64,000 nucleotides of DNA from Oscillospiraceae bacterium (GCA_003526845.1 DPVM01000010.1:1-64000), one strand, 5' to 3'. Positions 32,415 through 42,303 are shown, counted from the first letter of the stretch. Program-made: numbers and translations. Notes: generated by a model not told the origin, from the sequence alone.

Positions 32415-33980
32415 TTGGGAAAAAAGTATAATTACTTTGACGATACCGACACTTCGGCACGCAAGGACAAAAAGCTGCGCTTTGACAAAATGGATATTTC
32501 CGACTTTTTGAGTCGGCTTCAATCAAAGGAGCGCAGTGAAAAAGCCAAAATCGTTGAGGATTTGCGCGACGCAAAACAAATTGTCGGCACAAACAAAAGG
32601 GTGCGCGTTACGGCGCTTGCTGTTTGCATTATTGTTGTGATTGTTTTGCTTGTCGTTGTTGTTGCAGTCAAATTCAGCAGCGAAAACCGCAGAATCGAGC
32701 AGTTTAAGGCGGACGCGGGCGAGGTTTGCGCCAAATATGCCGCAGATTACGGCAACTGCAGTTACGAGGGCATTGCGGCGGCTGAAAGCGAAGGCGGCTA
32801 CAGGATGACCGGTCTTTGCTACGCACGCGAAATGGATTTTGATAACGACGGCACAAGCGAACTGCTTGTTGCGTACCGTGACAACGGCATTTATTATGCT
32901 GATATTTGGGGATATAAGAAAAAACACGAATTTGAAAAGCTCTATCACCAAAAGGCGGCGCAGACAACCGACAAGGCATCGGATGTTTGGATAACTCTTT
33001 ATTATCACCGCAACATTTATTATATAGGCAACCACTCGGGCGAAAATCTTTCAAAGGTGGACCTTTACACGCTCAAGGGCGCGAAGTTTAAAAACAAAAA
33101 GTCCGCAACCTTTGATTCAAACTCGCAAAGTTTTAAAATTGATGAGAAAAACGGCGATTTTGAAATGATTCGCCTTTCTGTTCTCACCGAAAGCCGCGCA
33201 ACAAAAACGGCAGACCTTATTAATTCAACCGTCGGAGGATTTACGCGAAGCAGTGAAAACTCAACCATTAAAACGGTGACGGGTCAGTCGCTCAACGATG
33301 CATATTTTGAACTTGTCAACGAATATACAAAAAAATACGGCTCGGCGGAGCTTAAAAAATCAGGCTCAAAGGCTTATATCAACGGACTTGCGGTTGTTAA
33401 GCTTGTCGATTTTAATAACGATAATGTAAGCGAACTTATGCTTATTTATCGCCGTGCCGTCAAAATCCGTTCTAAAGATTCCGACGGCAACTATATCAGC
33501 AAAAATGTTTACAGATACAATTGCGATATTTATTCATACAATGGCAGTTCGGCAGAACTTGTTTATCAAAACCAAGGCTCGTCAAACACCTTGAATGACA
33601 GCGACGAAATTTATTTTATGCTCAAACATCAAAATAATATCCAATATATTTGTATAAATGATTTTGATGTCGAGGATTACGGCAGAACGATTAATGCCTC
33701 ATCGTCGATGTATTCATTCAACGGCAAAAACTTTAAGCGCACATATGACGCCAAGTATAAAAAGGAATACGGCTATCTCAAATATTATATAGACGGCGAA
33801 CGCGTGTATAATTCCGAATTTGAGGAAAAGGGCTATGAGGTGCCTTTCTTCAACGGCAATACCGATTATGACGACGATGTTTATGATGTTATCCGCCTGC
33901 AAAGCGATACGAAAAATTCCGATGCTTTGCAGCAGGTAATCAATTCCACAGGCTACACGGTTAACGAACTTAACAAATAG
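32415..33980 (+). CDS. Membrane-anchored protein with VCBS/FG-GAP-like calcium loops
   Basis: 521 residues: about 60 cytoplasmic residues rich in charge, one membrane helix (ALAVCIIVVIVLLVVVVAV), then an extracytoplasmic region. Two stretches resemble VCBS/FG-GAP calcium-binding loops: MDFDNDGTSELLVAY and VDFNNDNVSELMLIY. The start is TTG at 32415 with GGGGGTG 5 bases upstream; the frame from 32241 would run through the promoter and part of the tRNA flank. No enzymatic motif was recognised; a surface-sensing or scaffold role is inferred. Confidence 0.68.
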   Translation: MGKKYNYFDDTDTSARKDKKLRFDKMDISDFLSRLQSKERSEKAKIVEDLRDAKQIVGTNKRVRVTALAVCIIVVIVLLVVVVAVKFSSENRRIEQFKADAGEVCAKYAADYGNCSYEGIAAAESEGGYRMTGLCYAREMDFDNDGTSELLVAYRDNGIYYADIWGYKKKHEFEKLYHQKAAQTTDKASDVWITLYYHRNIYYIGNHSGENLSKVDLYTLKGAKFKNKKSATFDSNSQSFKIDEKNGDFEMIRLSVLTESRATKTADLINSTVGGFTRSSENSTIKTVTGQSLNDAYFELVNEYTKKYGSAELKKSGSKAYINGLAVVKLVDFNNDNVSELMLIYRRAVKIRSKDSDGNYISKNVYRYNCDIYSYNGSSAELVYQNQGSSNTLNDSDEIYFMLKHQNNIQYICINDFDVEDYGRTINASSSMYSFNGKNFKRTYDAKYKKEYGYLKYYIDGERVYNSEFEEKGYEVPFFNGNTDYDDDVYDVIRLQSDTKNSDALQQVINSTGYTVNELNK

Positions 33981-34028
33981 TAAGATTTTGCCAAAGCATT
34001 AAAATTTTGCAAACAAATTTGCCGTTCG

Positions 34029-34057
34029 TTGATTTTTAAAAAGGCATAGTATATAAT
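34029..34057 (+). promoter_or_regulatory. Promoter of the zinc-ribbon gene pair
   Basis: TTGATT, 17-base spacer, TATAAT, 32 bases upstream of the first gene. Confidence 0.6.
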
Positions 34058-34089
34058 TGATTTATAACAAAAATTACGGAGATTAAACA

Positions 34090-35595
34090 ATGATTTGTCC
34101 AAATTGCAAGGCAATTATAGATGATAATTCAAGATTTTGTACGGTGTGCGGCTTTCACATTACACCGCAGGAAAAACCTGCGATAAAATACAATGCACCC
34201 GATTTGGGCTTTCCCTCACAGCCGCGTCAAACGCCTGTTAAACCTGTTCCGAATTATACCTTGCAGGAGCAGGACTCGCGCACCATTATTTTACCCGATG
34301 ATCAGCGCGGCATTGTCACTCCGATAGGCGTACCCGCTCAACAGGCGGCACAGCCGAATTACAGCGGTTTTTCACAAAATCCGCCGATTCGCAAAAAGAA
34401 AAACGGCGCAAAAATTGCCGCAATCGTTTCTGCGGTTGTTGTGTTGCTTGTTGCCGCATGCGTTGCGGTTGTGCTTTTGTTCACGGTGCAGACCAAATCG
34501 TTTGTGACCGACGCCGACAACGGCAAAATTTTCACGGGGTGCGACGGCTACGGCTCCGTTGCCGATGATGCAAGCGGAGTTTTTGACACATTCGCACTTT
34601 ATAAATCACTCGGCGGCGAGGTTTTCGGCACCGAAAACGAGGCGGATTTTTTAAGCCTTGATGTTGCCGATGTCAAAAAAAGTTACAGCTATTCGCCGCG
34701 CGAAATTGAGTCGGTTTTCACCTCGTACAAAAGCTTGAAATCGGCAGTAAAAATCAAGTATTCATCAGATGATAACATTAAAAACGGTGAAACCGAAAAT
34801 TTTTATGTTTCGATAGATACCGACAAAATCAATTCGTTGGGATTTGCAAAAAAGCTGATAGGCAAAAACGGATTTGAGGTGAGCGTTGCCGCCTCTTCAT
34901 TGCCGCAGGCTGTCGATGTCAATGCGTTTGAATTTTTAAACAGCGTTGTTTATGACAAAACAAACGGCGAAATTCACTGCGTTTATAATAAACAGCTTAT
35001 CAAGAATGTCGGCGATTTCAAAATTGCTGTTGACGGTGACGAGGTTGCCGTTAAAAACGGCGCCGGAAATACTGTCGGCACATTCGACCTTTGTCCGGAT
35101 TCGGTAATTTCATCGCAAAAGCCGAGTGAGATTTCGGTTAAGCTTTCATGCAAAAAAGAGGAGTTTGCGCAGTACGGGATTGTATTTACGCAAACTGACA
35201 AGAAATTTACAGTAGGCGATTGTGATTATACATCAGATATAACAAAATTAAATGCGTCCGATTTGTCAAGTTTAAAAAATGCAGCATTCAAGGCAATTCA
35301 AGCTTATCATTCCGATGCCGAAGAAGAAAAAATCTATTTTTCGTATCGGGGCGAGGGATATACAAACCGATTGATTTTCACTTATTCATACGATGATTCG
35401 TCAACGGGCAAAAAACTTTATGCAACCGTTGCGTTTACGGATATTAAATCCGACTCGGGCAAAAATCTTGTCACAAATCCCGAGAACGCGTCAACAAGCG
35501 TGACCGATTCGATGGCTTCGCTTAAGGATATAGAAAAGGAATATAAGGCGTCGAGCAAATCGTTTTATTCGGTTAAAATTCAAAAATTAAATTAA
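34090..35595 (+). CDS. Zinc-ribbon membrane protein with extracytoplasmic domain
   Basis: 501 residues. An N-terminal zinc ribbon (CPNCKAIIDDNSRFCTVCG, two CxxC pairs) is followed by a Pro/Gln-rich linker, one membrane helix (AAIVSAVVVLLVAACVAVVLLF, about 115-137) and a large extracytoplasmic region with no recognised fold. The layout matches many uncharacterised clostridial zinc-ribbon membrane proteins. It is followed by another zinc-ribbon membrane protein in the same transcript. Confidence 0.75.
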   Translation: MICPNCKAIIDDNSRFCTVCGFHITPQEKPAIKYNAPDLGFPSQPRQTPVKPVPNYTLQEQDSRTIILPDDQRGIVTPIGVPAQQAAQPNYSGFSQNPPIRKKKNGAKIAAIVSAVVVLLVAACVAVVLLFTVQTKSFVTDADNGKIFTGCDGYGSVADDASGVFDTFALYKSLGGEVFGTENEADFLSLDVADVKKSYSYSPREIESVFTSYKSLKSAVKIKYSSDDNIKNGETENFYVSIDTDKINSLGFAKKLIGKNGFEVSVAASSLPQAVDVNAFEFLNSVVYDKTNGEIHCVYNKQLIKNVGDFKIAVDGDEVAVKNGAGNTVGTFDLCPDSVISSQKPSEISVKLSCKKEEFAQYGIVFTQTDKKFTVGDCDYTSDITKLNASDLSSLKNAAFKAIQAYHSDAEEEKIYFSYRGEGYTNRLIFTYSYDDSSTGKKLYATVAFTDIKSDSGKNLVTNPENASTSVTDSMASLKDIEKEYKASSKSFYSVKIQKLN

Positions 35596-35624
35596 TGGCC
35601 GTTTTGGCTAAGGAGGAATATAAA

Positions 35625-36689
35625 ATGAGATTTTGTAAATACTGCGGAAGACAGTTAGGCGACAACGAGCTTTGCTCCTGCCCCGACGCACAGGCAGAGG
35701 CACAGCGCAATGCGCAACAACCCGCACCGCAATCGACGGATACACCCGTTTACGAGGAGGCACCGGCACAGCAGCCGGCACCGCAGGAAATTCAGTACGA
35801 AACACACGAGCAAGTCGCTCCTCAACCACAGGAAATGCCTCAACAGCCTCCTGTTCAAGAGGCTCAACCGATGGCACAGCAGCCTGCACCGGCAGAAAAT
35901 TCGACACCCGATTTCAGCGAAAATCCGGCAGCGGTTTTCAATGCGCCGCCACAGCAGCAGGAGTCACCGATTAATCACAATCAGCCGGTAGCACCGCCTC
36001 AACAGCCTTATTATACTGCGCAGGGCCAGCCGTACGGTCAGCCGTATAATCAACAATATGTTCCGCAGCAGGTTCAGGCGGCTCCAAGCTCAGTCGATTT
36101 TTCAAAATTCACTCATTTCTTTAAAAACTATTTTGTAAATCCGAATGAGGCGGTAAACGAGCACGCAAAGGCAAAAGATCCGGCAACGCTCATTATTTTA
36201 AGCGTTTTGTTTGTTCTTATGAGTGGACTTTGCGATTTGGGACTCGGCATCAATATCGGCTATAAAGCCGGCGCATGTTTCGTTTTCGGAGTTGTGTTTG
36301 CACTTGTCGGCTTGGCTATGACATTCGGCTCAAACATTCTTTACACAACACTCACAAATCAAAAGCAAAACCCTGTTGAACTTATAAGCAAGGCAATCCT
36401 TCACACACCTATGACAACGGCGCTTTTGTTCCTCGGCATATTCATTTCGCTTATTAAATCGCCTGTATTTATTGCGGTTTACTATGTGATTATTGCCATT
36501 ACCTATGCCGTTTCACAAATCAGCGTTTTGACTGAATACACAAAAACGCAGGGCACATCAATGCTCAAAAAACTCTATTTCTTCGGCGTTGTTTTCGTAT
36601 TCACCATTGTAATGCTGATTTTGGCTTATCTTCAGTGCAAAACGGTTATAAGCTCCGTAATCGATTCTTTCTTTGGTTCTTGGTTCTAA
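35625..36689 (+). CDS. Zinc-ribbon, Pro/Gln-rich multi-pass membrane protein
   Basis: 354 residues. N-terminal zinc ribbon MRFCKYCGRQLGDNELCSC, then about 130 residues dominated by Pro, Gln and Ala (many PAPQ, QQPA units), then four or five membrane helices resembling Yip1-type domains. ATG at 35625 has AAGGAGG 8 bases upstream; an in-frame ATG at 35595 overlaps the previous stop and lacks a site. Probably co-expressed with the preceding gene. Function unknown. Confidence 0.75.
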   Translation: MRFCKYCGRQLGDNELCSCPDAQAEAQRNAQQPAPQSTDTPVYEEAPAQQPAPQEIQYETHEQVAPQPQEMPQQPPVQEAQPMAQQPAPAENSTPDFSENPAAVFNAPPQQQESPINHNQPVAPPQQPYYTAQGQPYGQPYNQQYVPQQVQAAPSSVDFSKFTHFFKNYFVNPNEAVNEHAKAKDPATLIILSVLFVLMSGLCDLGLGINIGYKAGACFVFGVVFALVGLAMTFGSNILYTTLTNQKQNPVELISKAILHTPMTTALLFLGIFISLIKSPVFIAVYYVIIAITYAVSQISVLTEYTKTQGTSMLKKLYFFGVVFVFTIVMLILAYLQCKTVISSVIDSFFGSWF

Positions 36690-36714
36690 ATTTTAAATAT
36701 TCAAAATAATAAAA

Positions 36715-36750
36715 TGGAGGCATTCACTTACGAATGCCTCCTGCTTTTTT
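36715..36750. terminator. Bidirectional terminator between convergent genes
   Basis: GGAGGCATTC and GAATGCCTCC form a perfect stem with a 6-base loop, followed by TGCTTTTTT on plus. Confidence 0.85.
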
Positions 36751-36753
36751 GTT

Positions 36754-38508
36754 TCAGTTTATTTTGTATTTTAAAAGATTTTCTTCAAACATTTCCATAA
36801 AGCTCTTATTTGAATGGCTCTTTACGCCCTTTAAGTACGAGTGCGTTTGATACGAGCGCTTTGACAGCTCGATAATGCACACCGCAAGGTTAGAACAATG
36901 ATCGGCTATTCTTTCAAATGAATTGATTATGTCAAAGAAAAGCAAACCGTTTTCGATACTGCATCCGCCGCTTTCAAGCCTTTTTGCATGGCGTGCGCGC
37001 AGCTCTTCTTTCAAATTGTCAATCGTTTGCTCAAGCGGCTCAATTTCTGCCGCAAGTGCAATATCGTCATTGTTAAACGCTGTTATTGATTTGTCGATGA
37101 TGTCACAAACCGCTTTGCTCATAACCTCAAGCTCGTGGTTTGCATCGTCCGAAAAGTGAATGTTTTGCTTGTGCATGCGGCGTTTTACTTTCAAAATATT
37201 TACGCCGTAGTCGCCTATTCTCTCAAAGTTACTGATTGAGTGGCTGAGCTTTGAAAGTTTTACGGAATCGTCAACGCTCAAATCCATTGCGCTGATTTTT
37301 ACAAGATATGTTTCAAGCCTGTCCTCGTATGCGTCAAGTTCCTTTTCGTTTTTGCTTATCAACTCGTCCTTTTCCTTTGAATATGCTTTGATAAATTCAA
37401 GGCAAAGCGAAATGTTTTCTTTGGCAAGCTCGCCCATTTTTTCTGCCTGCTCCTTAACCTTGTCGATTGCAAAGCCGGGGGCTTTTACAAAGCGCTCTTC
37501 AAGCAATTCGCTTGATTTTGCCTGTGGCTCTTCTTTATCCCTTATGATAAGGCAGGCGAGCTTTTCAAGCTGTTTGCCGAACGGAAACAGAACAACTGTC
37601 GCAAAAACATTAAACGCCGTGTGTATGATTGCGATTGTCGCCGCGTTAACTTTGTCATTTATAAACGGCAGACCGATAATTGCATTTGCGCCGTAGAACA
37701 ACGCCATTGCAAGCAAAACGCCTATTGTATTAAACGCAAGATGCACAACTGCTGTGCGCTTTGCGTTTTTGTTTGTGCCGATTGATGACAAAACCGCAGT
37801 GATACATGTGCCTATATTTTGACCCAATATAATAGGAAACGCAGACGATACCGAAATTGTGCCCGTAACTGCAAGCGCCTGTAAAATTCCGACAGATGCG
37901 GAGGACGATTGAATAATCGCCGTTAAAACTGCGCCGGCAAGAACGCCCAAAATCGGGTTTGAAAACATTGTCAGCATATGTGTAAATTGCGGAACGCTTT
38001 TCAGCGGTTCAACAGCGGCACTCATCGCTTCCATACCGTACATTAACACTGCAAAGCCAAGCAAAATCGAGCCGAAATTCTTTTTCTTCTCATTTTTTGC
38101 AACCATAAGCATTACTATACCGATTAAAGCAAGCACCGGCGTAAATGACGATGGTTTCAAAAGTGCAACAAAAATATTGTCGCTTTGAATTCCTGTCAGC
38201 GACAAAAGCCACGCGGTGACCGTTGTGCCTATGTTTGCACCCATAATTATTCCGATTGCCTGGTGCAGTGACATAATGCTTGAATTTACAAAGCCGACAG
38301 CCATAACGGTGACGGCGCTTGATGATTGGATAATCGCAGTTACGCCCATTCCGAGCAAAACGCCTTTGAATCTGTTGTCAGTCATCTTGGCAAGAACGCT
38401 CTCGAATTTGCCTCCGCCGAATTTTTCAAGGCTTGAGCCCATATAATTCATGCCAAACAAAAAAAGTGCCAAGCCGCCTACAAGCGACAGTGCGTTAAAA
38501 ATTGTCAT
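36754..38508 (-). CDS. Na+/phosphate cotransporter family protein with PhoU-like domain
   Basis: 584 residues. The N-terminal half has two inverted Na/Pi-cotransport repeats marked by glutamine-serine motifs TAIIQSSSAVTVMAVGF and TAIIQSSSASVGILQAL. The C-terminal 220 residues are helical and PhoU-like (SNFERIGDYGVNI and INSFERIADHCSNLAV). ATG at 38508 has GAGGTG 9 bases upstream; the frame to 38544 overlaps repeated TTAACA boxes. It is divergent from a PhoP/PhoR-like pair, suggesting phosphate-controlled uptake. Confidence 0.87.
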   Translation of the reverse strand: MTIFNALSLVGGLALFLFGMNYMGSSLEKFGGGKFESVLAKMTDNRFKGVLLGMGVTAIIQSSSAVTVMAVGFVNSSIMSLHQAIGIIMGANIGTTVTAWLLSLTGIQSDNIFVALLKPSSFTPVLALIGIVMLMVAKNEKKKNFGSILLGFAVLMYGMEAMSAAVEPLKSVPQFTHMLTMFSNPILGVLAGAVLTAIIQSSSASVGILQALAVTGTISVSSAFPIILGQNIGTCITAVLSSIGTNKNAKRTAVVHLAFNTIGVLLAMALFYGANAIIGLPFINDKVNAATIAIIHTAFNVFATVVLFPFGKQLEKLACLIIRDKEEPQAKSSELLEERFVKAPGFAIDKVKEQAEKMGELAKENISLCLEFIKAYSKEKDELISKNEKELDAYEDRLETYLVKISAMDLSVDDSVKLSKLSHSISNFERIGDYGVNILKVKRRMHKQNIHFSDDANHELEVMSKAVCDIIDKSITAFNNDDIALAAEIEPLEQTIDNLKEELRARHAKRLESGGCSIENGLLFFDIINSFERIADHCSNLAVCIIELSKRSYQTHSYLKGVKSHSNKSFMEMFEENLLKYKIN

Positions 38509-38591
38509 ATATCTATTCACCTCGATGTTAAAATACTTTAACATAGTTTATTTTGCGTTCGGTTTATGTTAAATTCGTGTAAAACTGCGAT

Positions 38592-38630
38592 TTAACATAA
38601 ATTTAACACTGTGCAAATTTACAATTAACT
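38592..38630 (+). promoter_or_regulatory. Candidate PhoP-box repeats between the Na/Pi transporter and phoPR-like genes
   Basis: TTAACA at 38592, TTAACA at 38603 and TTAACT at 38625 follow an 11-base period (one position skipped), as in Bacillus PhoP boxes. Inverted copies TGTTAA occur at 38567 and 38526 and a direct TTAACA at 38538 on the transporter side. A TATAAT (38633-38638, with TGn) follows without a -35, fitting activation. Confidence 0.5.
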
Positions 38631-38667
38631 GTTATAATATACTATATTGACAAAGAGGTGATTAACT

Positions 38668-39342
38668 ATGACAAGCAACCTTATTTATATTGTTGAAGAT
38701 GACAGCAGTATCAGAGAACTCGAAAAATATGCATTGTTAAATTCCGGTTTTACAGTTGAGGGTTTTGATAATTCAAAGGAGCTTTACAACGCGCTCGGCA
38801 CAAATTTGCCGGTGCTTATAATTCTTGATATTATGCTCCCGGGCGAGGACGGACTCAATATTCTCAAAAAAATCCGCCAAACTCCAAACTATAAATATAT
38901 ACCTGTTATTATGGTTACCGCTAAAACAAGCGAGATAGATGCGGTTAAAGGGCTTGATATGGGCGCCGACGATTATATAACAAAACCGTTTGGCGTTATG
39001 GAGCTTATAAGCCGCATAAAAGCTGTTTTGCGCAGAACGCAAACGCAAAAGGTCAACACCGTTTCACTTGACGAAATTACGATTGACGAGGAACGCCACA
39101 TAGTTTATATCAACGGCGAACAGGTCGAGCTTACATATAAGGAGTACGAAATTTTAAAACTTCTTATTATAAATAAAGGCATTGTTCTTACGCGTGACAG
39201 ATTGATGGAAAATATTTGGGGCTATGATTTTGAGCAGGGAAACAGAACGGTTGATGTTCACATTCAGTCGCTCAGAAAAAAACTCGGTCCCTCGGGCGAC
39301 CATATAAAAACGATTCGCCATGTGGGTTATAAAATAGATTAA
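38668..39342 (+). CDS. OmpR/PhoB-family response regulator (PhoP-like)
   Basis: 224 residues. Receiver domain with phosphoacceptor D54 in IILDIMLPGEDG, threonine in VTAK and lysine in TKPFG. A C-terminal winged helix follows (LTYKEYEILKLLIINKGIVLTRDRLMENIWGYD, then RTVDVHIQSLRKKLG). It is followed after 12 bases by its kinase and is divergent from a phosphate symporter, which supports a phosphate-response role. Confidence 0.88.
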   Translation: MTSNLIYIVEDDSSIRELEKYALLNSGFTVEGFDNSKELYNALGTNLPVLIILDIMLPGEDGLNILKKIRQTPNYKYIPVIMVTAKTSEIDAVKGLDMGADDYITKPFGVMELISRIKAVLRRTQTQKVNTVSLDEITIDEERHIVYINGEQVELTYKEYEILKLLIINKGIVLTRDRLMENIWGYDFEQGNRTVDVHIQSLRKKLGPSGDHIKTIRHVGYKID

Positions 39343-39354
39343 TGGTGATATATT

Positions 39355-40668
39355 ATGATTAATAAAACCTTTTCAAAAATTTTGTCCTTGGGCATTGCGA
39401 TTGTGCTTACCACAAGCGTGATAACCGTTTGCATATTTCATACTTATTATGAAAAGCAGGCGCAAAGCAATCTTAAATCAATTGCCGAAATTGTTTCGTC
39501 AGAGCTTAATACAAACGGCGATTATTCCTTTATCAACGACCGTATAGATGACAATACCCGCCTCACACTGATTGCGCCCGACGGCACTGTTTTGGCTGAT
39601 AATACGCAAAGCGATGTTTCAAAAATGGAGTCACACGCAAACCGTCCCGAGTTTAAAGAGACGCTCAAAAGCGGCACCGGTTCAACAATCAGAAAATCAT
39701 CGACAATCGGAGAAACAACATTTTATTATGCAATAAAACTAAATAACGGCGATGTTTTGCGTGTAGCCGTTACAAGCCAAAGCGTTTATGTTGTTTTTTA
39801 TAATTCTCTTATTATAATTGCCGCCGTTATGCTTGTTGTTTTGATAATTTCGCTTGCACTCAGTTATGCAATTACAAAAAGCATTGTCAACCCGATTACC
39901 GAACTCGGCAAAAATCTTGACGATATTGAAAATGTCAAAACATATGAGGAACTTCAGCCGTTTGTTGAAACGGTTAAGGAACAGCGCAAAAAACAAAAAC
40001 TGCTCGACAAGCAAAAAAAACAGTTTACGGCAAATGTTTCGCACGAACTTAAAACTCCGCTTACTTCGATTGCCGGCTATGCCGAGCTGATTGAAAACGG
40101 AATGGCAAAGCCCGAGGATGTCAAGCCGTTTGCACACACTATCAGAAAACAGGCGCTTCGCCTTGTTTCGTTGACAGAGGACATTATTCAGCTTTCACAG
40201 CTTGATGAAATTGAAGATGACCTTTCAATCGAAGAGGTTGATATGGGCAAAATTGCAGAAAAATGCGTTGACGCACTCGAAATGAATGCAAAGGCAAAGG
40301 GTATTGAAATCAATCTTAAAGAGGAGCACGCCGTTGTCAACGGCAACGCATCGCTTCTTGAGGAGCTTGTTTACAATCTTATCGACAACGCTGTAAGATA
40401 TAATAAAGAAAACGGCACCATTGATGTCAGCGTTACCGCAGGGGATCATATAACTGTCAGCGTTTCCGATACCGGTATCGGAATACCCGAAAAATATCAG
40501 TCGCGTATTTTTGAAAGATTTTTCCGCGTCGACAAATCACGCAGTAAGGAAACCGGCGGCACGGGTCTCGGTCTTGCTATTGTAAAGCATATCGCCGAGG
40601 TGCACAACGCAACAATTTCCGTTCACAGTGTTGAAAATGTCGGCACAACAATTATGGTTGAGTTTTAA
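39355..40668 (+). CDS. PhoR-like sensor histidine kinase
   Basis: 437 residues. Membrane helices at about 10-28 and 145-165 flank an extracytoplasmic sensor; a short HAMP-like linker follows. The catalytic core has H230 in NVSHELKTPLTS, N-box NLIDNAVRYN, G1 DTGIGIPEKY, F-box FERFFRVD and G2 GGTGLGLAIVKH. Pairing with the upstream regulator is clear. The extracytoplasmic signal is unknown; phosphate is inferred from the neighbouring symporter. Confidence 0.88.
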   Translation: MINKTFSKILSLGIAIVLTTSVITVCIFHTYYEKQAQSNLKSIAEIVSSELNTNGDYSFINDRIDDNTRLTLIAPDGTVLADNTQSDVSKMESHANRPEFKETLKSGTGSTIRKSSTIGETTFYYAIKLNNGDVLRVAVTSQSVYVVFYNSLIIIAAVMLVVLIISLALSYAITKSIVNPITELGKNLDDIENVKTYEELQPFVETVKEQRKKQKLLDKQKKQFTANVSHELKTPLTSIAGYAELIENGMAKPEDVKPFAHTIRKQALRLVSLTEDIIQLSQLDEIEDDLSIEEVDMGKIAEKCVDALEMNAKAKGIEINLKEEHAVVNGNASLLEELVYNLIDNAVRYNKENGTIDVSVTAGDHITVSVSDTGIGIPEKYQSRIFERFFRVDKSRSKETGGTGLGLAIVKHIAEVHNATISVHSVENVGTTIMVEF

Positions 40669-40693
40669 AGAAATATAATTTAATATTTTACTG

Positions 40694-40730
40694 TGCGGTG
40701 CGGCTTTGCCGTGCCGCATTTATTAATTTT
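40694..40730 (+). terminator. Terminator after the PhoR-like gene
   Basis: TGCGGTGCGGC and GCCGTGCCGCA pair with two wobble positions around TTT, followed by TTTATTAATTTTT. Confidence 0.7.
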
Positions 40731-40815
40731 TGATTTATATGTCGTGTCTTCGATTGACGGATTGCCGTGCTTGATGATATAATATTGTTATACGTTGTTT
40801 TTTGAGGAGAGTTTT

Positions 40816-42276
40816 ATGAAAAAACAAAATAATATTATTTGCACCGTGCTGCTTGTCGCACTGATTATCGCAATTCCGCTTGCGGTATTTTTAATTCGTG
40901 ATATTGACAATGACACATGGTTTATGCTGAATCACGGCAGATATATAATGAAAAACGGACTTTATCCGCAGTATGAGCCGTTTACCGTTCACGAGGGAAT
41001 GGAGTTTACATTTCAAAAATGGCTTTCGTGCATTTTGTTTTGGCTGATATATAAATATCTCGGCAAGGTTGCGCTGAAACTGTTTTTATACGGCGTTTAT
41101 ATGGCATTTGTTTTTGCGATGTATAAACTGCTTGAATATATCAAAAAAGATGCAAAAATCCAAAATCTCGCAACGCTTGTTGTCCTCAACGCCGCAATGA
41201 CCCAATACCTCTACACCCGACCGCAGATGTTCACTTATCTGTTTTTGGCAATAGAGCTTATTGTGCTTGAAAAATATGTCAGAGAAAACAGAGTGCACCT
41301 GCTTGTGATTATTCCGATTTTATCGCTTGTCGAAATTCAGCTCCATTCGACAATATGGCCGATTATTCTTATATATATGTTGCCGTATATGTTTGATGTG
41401 TCATTCTCCGATAAGATTGTCAAAAAACTAAAAATCCTGCCCGTCAGGAAATACAAAAGATTACCGATTTGGCTCGCCTTTATCGCAAGCGCTGTTGTTG
41501 CGGTTATTAATCCGTACGGTTTTGAATCTGTTGTTTATTTGGTTAAGTCTCTCCAAATTCCGGAGCTTAAAATGCTTATATCGGAGGTTAGGGCGCCTGA
41601 GCCGCTCTCGGTAAATGCTTTTGTAATTGCTATGTCGCTTGTTATTTTTGTTTACGGTTTTGCGAAAAAGAAAAAAATTGAACTGCGCTATCTCTTCCTT
41701 TTCGGAGGAACAACGCTGATGTCGATGATGTCCGCTCGACAAATGTCATTTATGCTTATACCTGCGGCAATGCTTATGGCTTATTTTTTTGATTTCAAAA
41801 AAATAAGCAATGTTATGAAAGCGTCGTTCGTTTTGATTTTTGCACTTGTGTCGTTCGATTCTGTTTTTGAAGCTTCGTGGGGACAAACCCACTATCAGCA
41901 ATATGTCACCGACGCGTGCGACGCACTTTATGAATATGAGCCGAATCCCGAAGACACAAGTGTTTTCAATCTTGATGACGAAGGTTCGTATCTTGAATTT
42001 CTCGGCTTTAGGACTTATGCCGACACAAGAGCAGAGGTGTTTTCAGACAAAATCAACAACAGCAAAAACTACCTTGCCGAAAAAATCGGCTTTGAATCAG
42101 AAACGGTTTCTTATAAGAAGTTTATTTATCAGTACGATTATAAATATGCTTTCATAAGAAAGGTATATAAAAAGCAAATAAAAGCTATGGACAGCGATAA
42201 AAATTTAAAGCGTATTTATGAAAATCGCCTTTTTGTTATTTATGAAATCGAAAATCACGGCATAAAGGGACAATAG
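40816..42276 (+). CDS. Multi-pass GT-C-type membrane protein
   Basis: 486 residues with about nine to eleven hydrophobic segments. The first extracytoplasmic loop has DIDNDTWFMLNHGRYIMKNGLYPQYEPFTV, with the acidic residues and following WLSC that recall GT-C glycosyltransferases using polyprenyl-linked sugars. Clear in-frame evidence for catalysis is limited to this loop. ATG at 40816 has GAGGAG 7 bases upstream; the longer frame from 40795 lacks a site. It stands between two terminators, apparently a single-gene unit. Confidence 0.65.
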   Translation: MKKQNNIICTVLLVALIIAIPLAVFLIRDIDNDTWFMLNHGRYIMKNGLYPQYEPFTVHEGMEFTFQKWLSCILFWLIYKYLGKVALKLFLYGVYMAFVFAMYKLLEYIKKDAKIQNLATLVVLNAAMTQYLYTRPQMFTYLFLAIELIVLEKYVRENRVHLLVIIPILSLVEIQLHSTIWPIILIYMLPYMFDVSFSDKIVKKLKILPVRKYKRLPIWLAFIASAVVAVINPYGFESVVYLVKSLQIPELKMLISEVRAPEPLSVNAFVIAMSLVIFVYGFAKKKKIELRYLFLFGGTTLMSMMSARQMSFMLIPAAMLMAYFFDFKKISNVMKASFVLIFALVSFDSVFEASWGQTHYQQYVTDACDALYEYEPNPEDTSVFNLDDEGSYLEFLGFRTYADTRAEVFSDKINNSKNYLAEKIGFESETVSYKKFIYQYDYKYAFIRKVYKKQIKAMDSDKNLKRIYENRLFVIYEIENHGIKGQ

Positions 42277-42303
42277 TATAATCAAATTTAATATTGAATA
42301 AAA

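Noticed and set aside
35672..35991. Alternative frames in the Pro/Gln-rich region of the second zinc-ribbon gene
   Set aside because: They arise from the repetitive CAR/CCN codons of the Pro/Gln linker and have no start signals.
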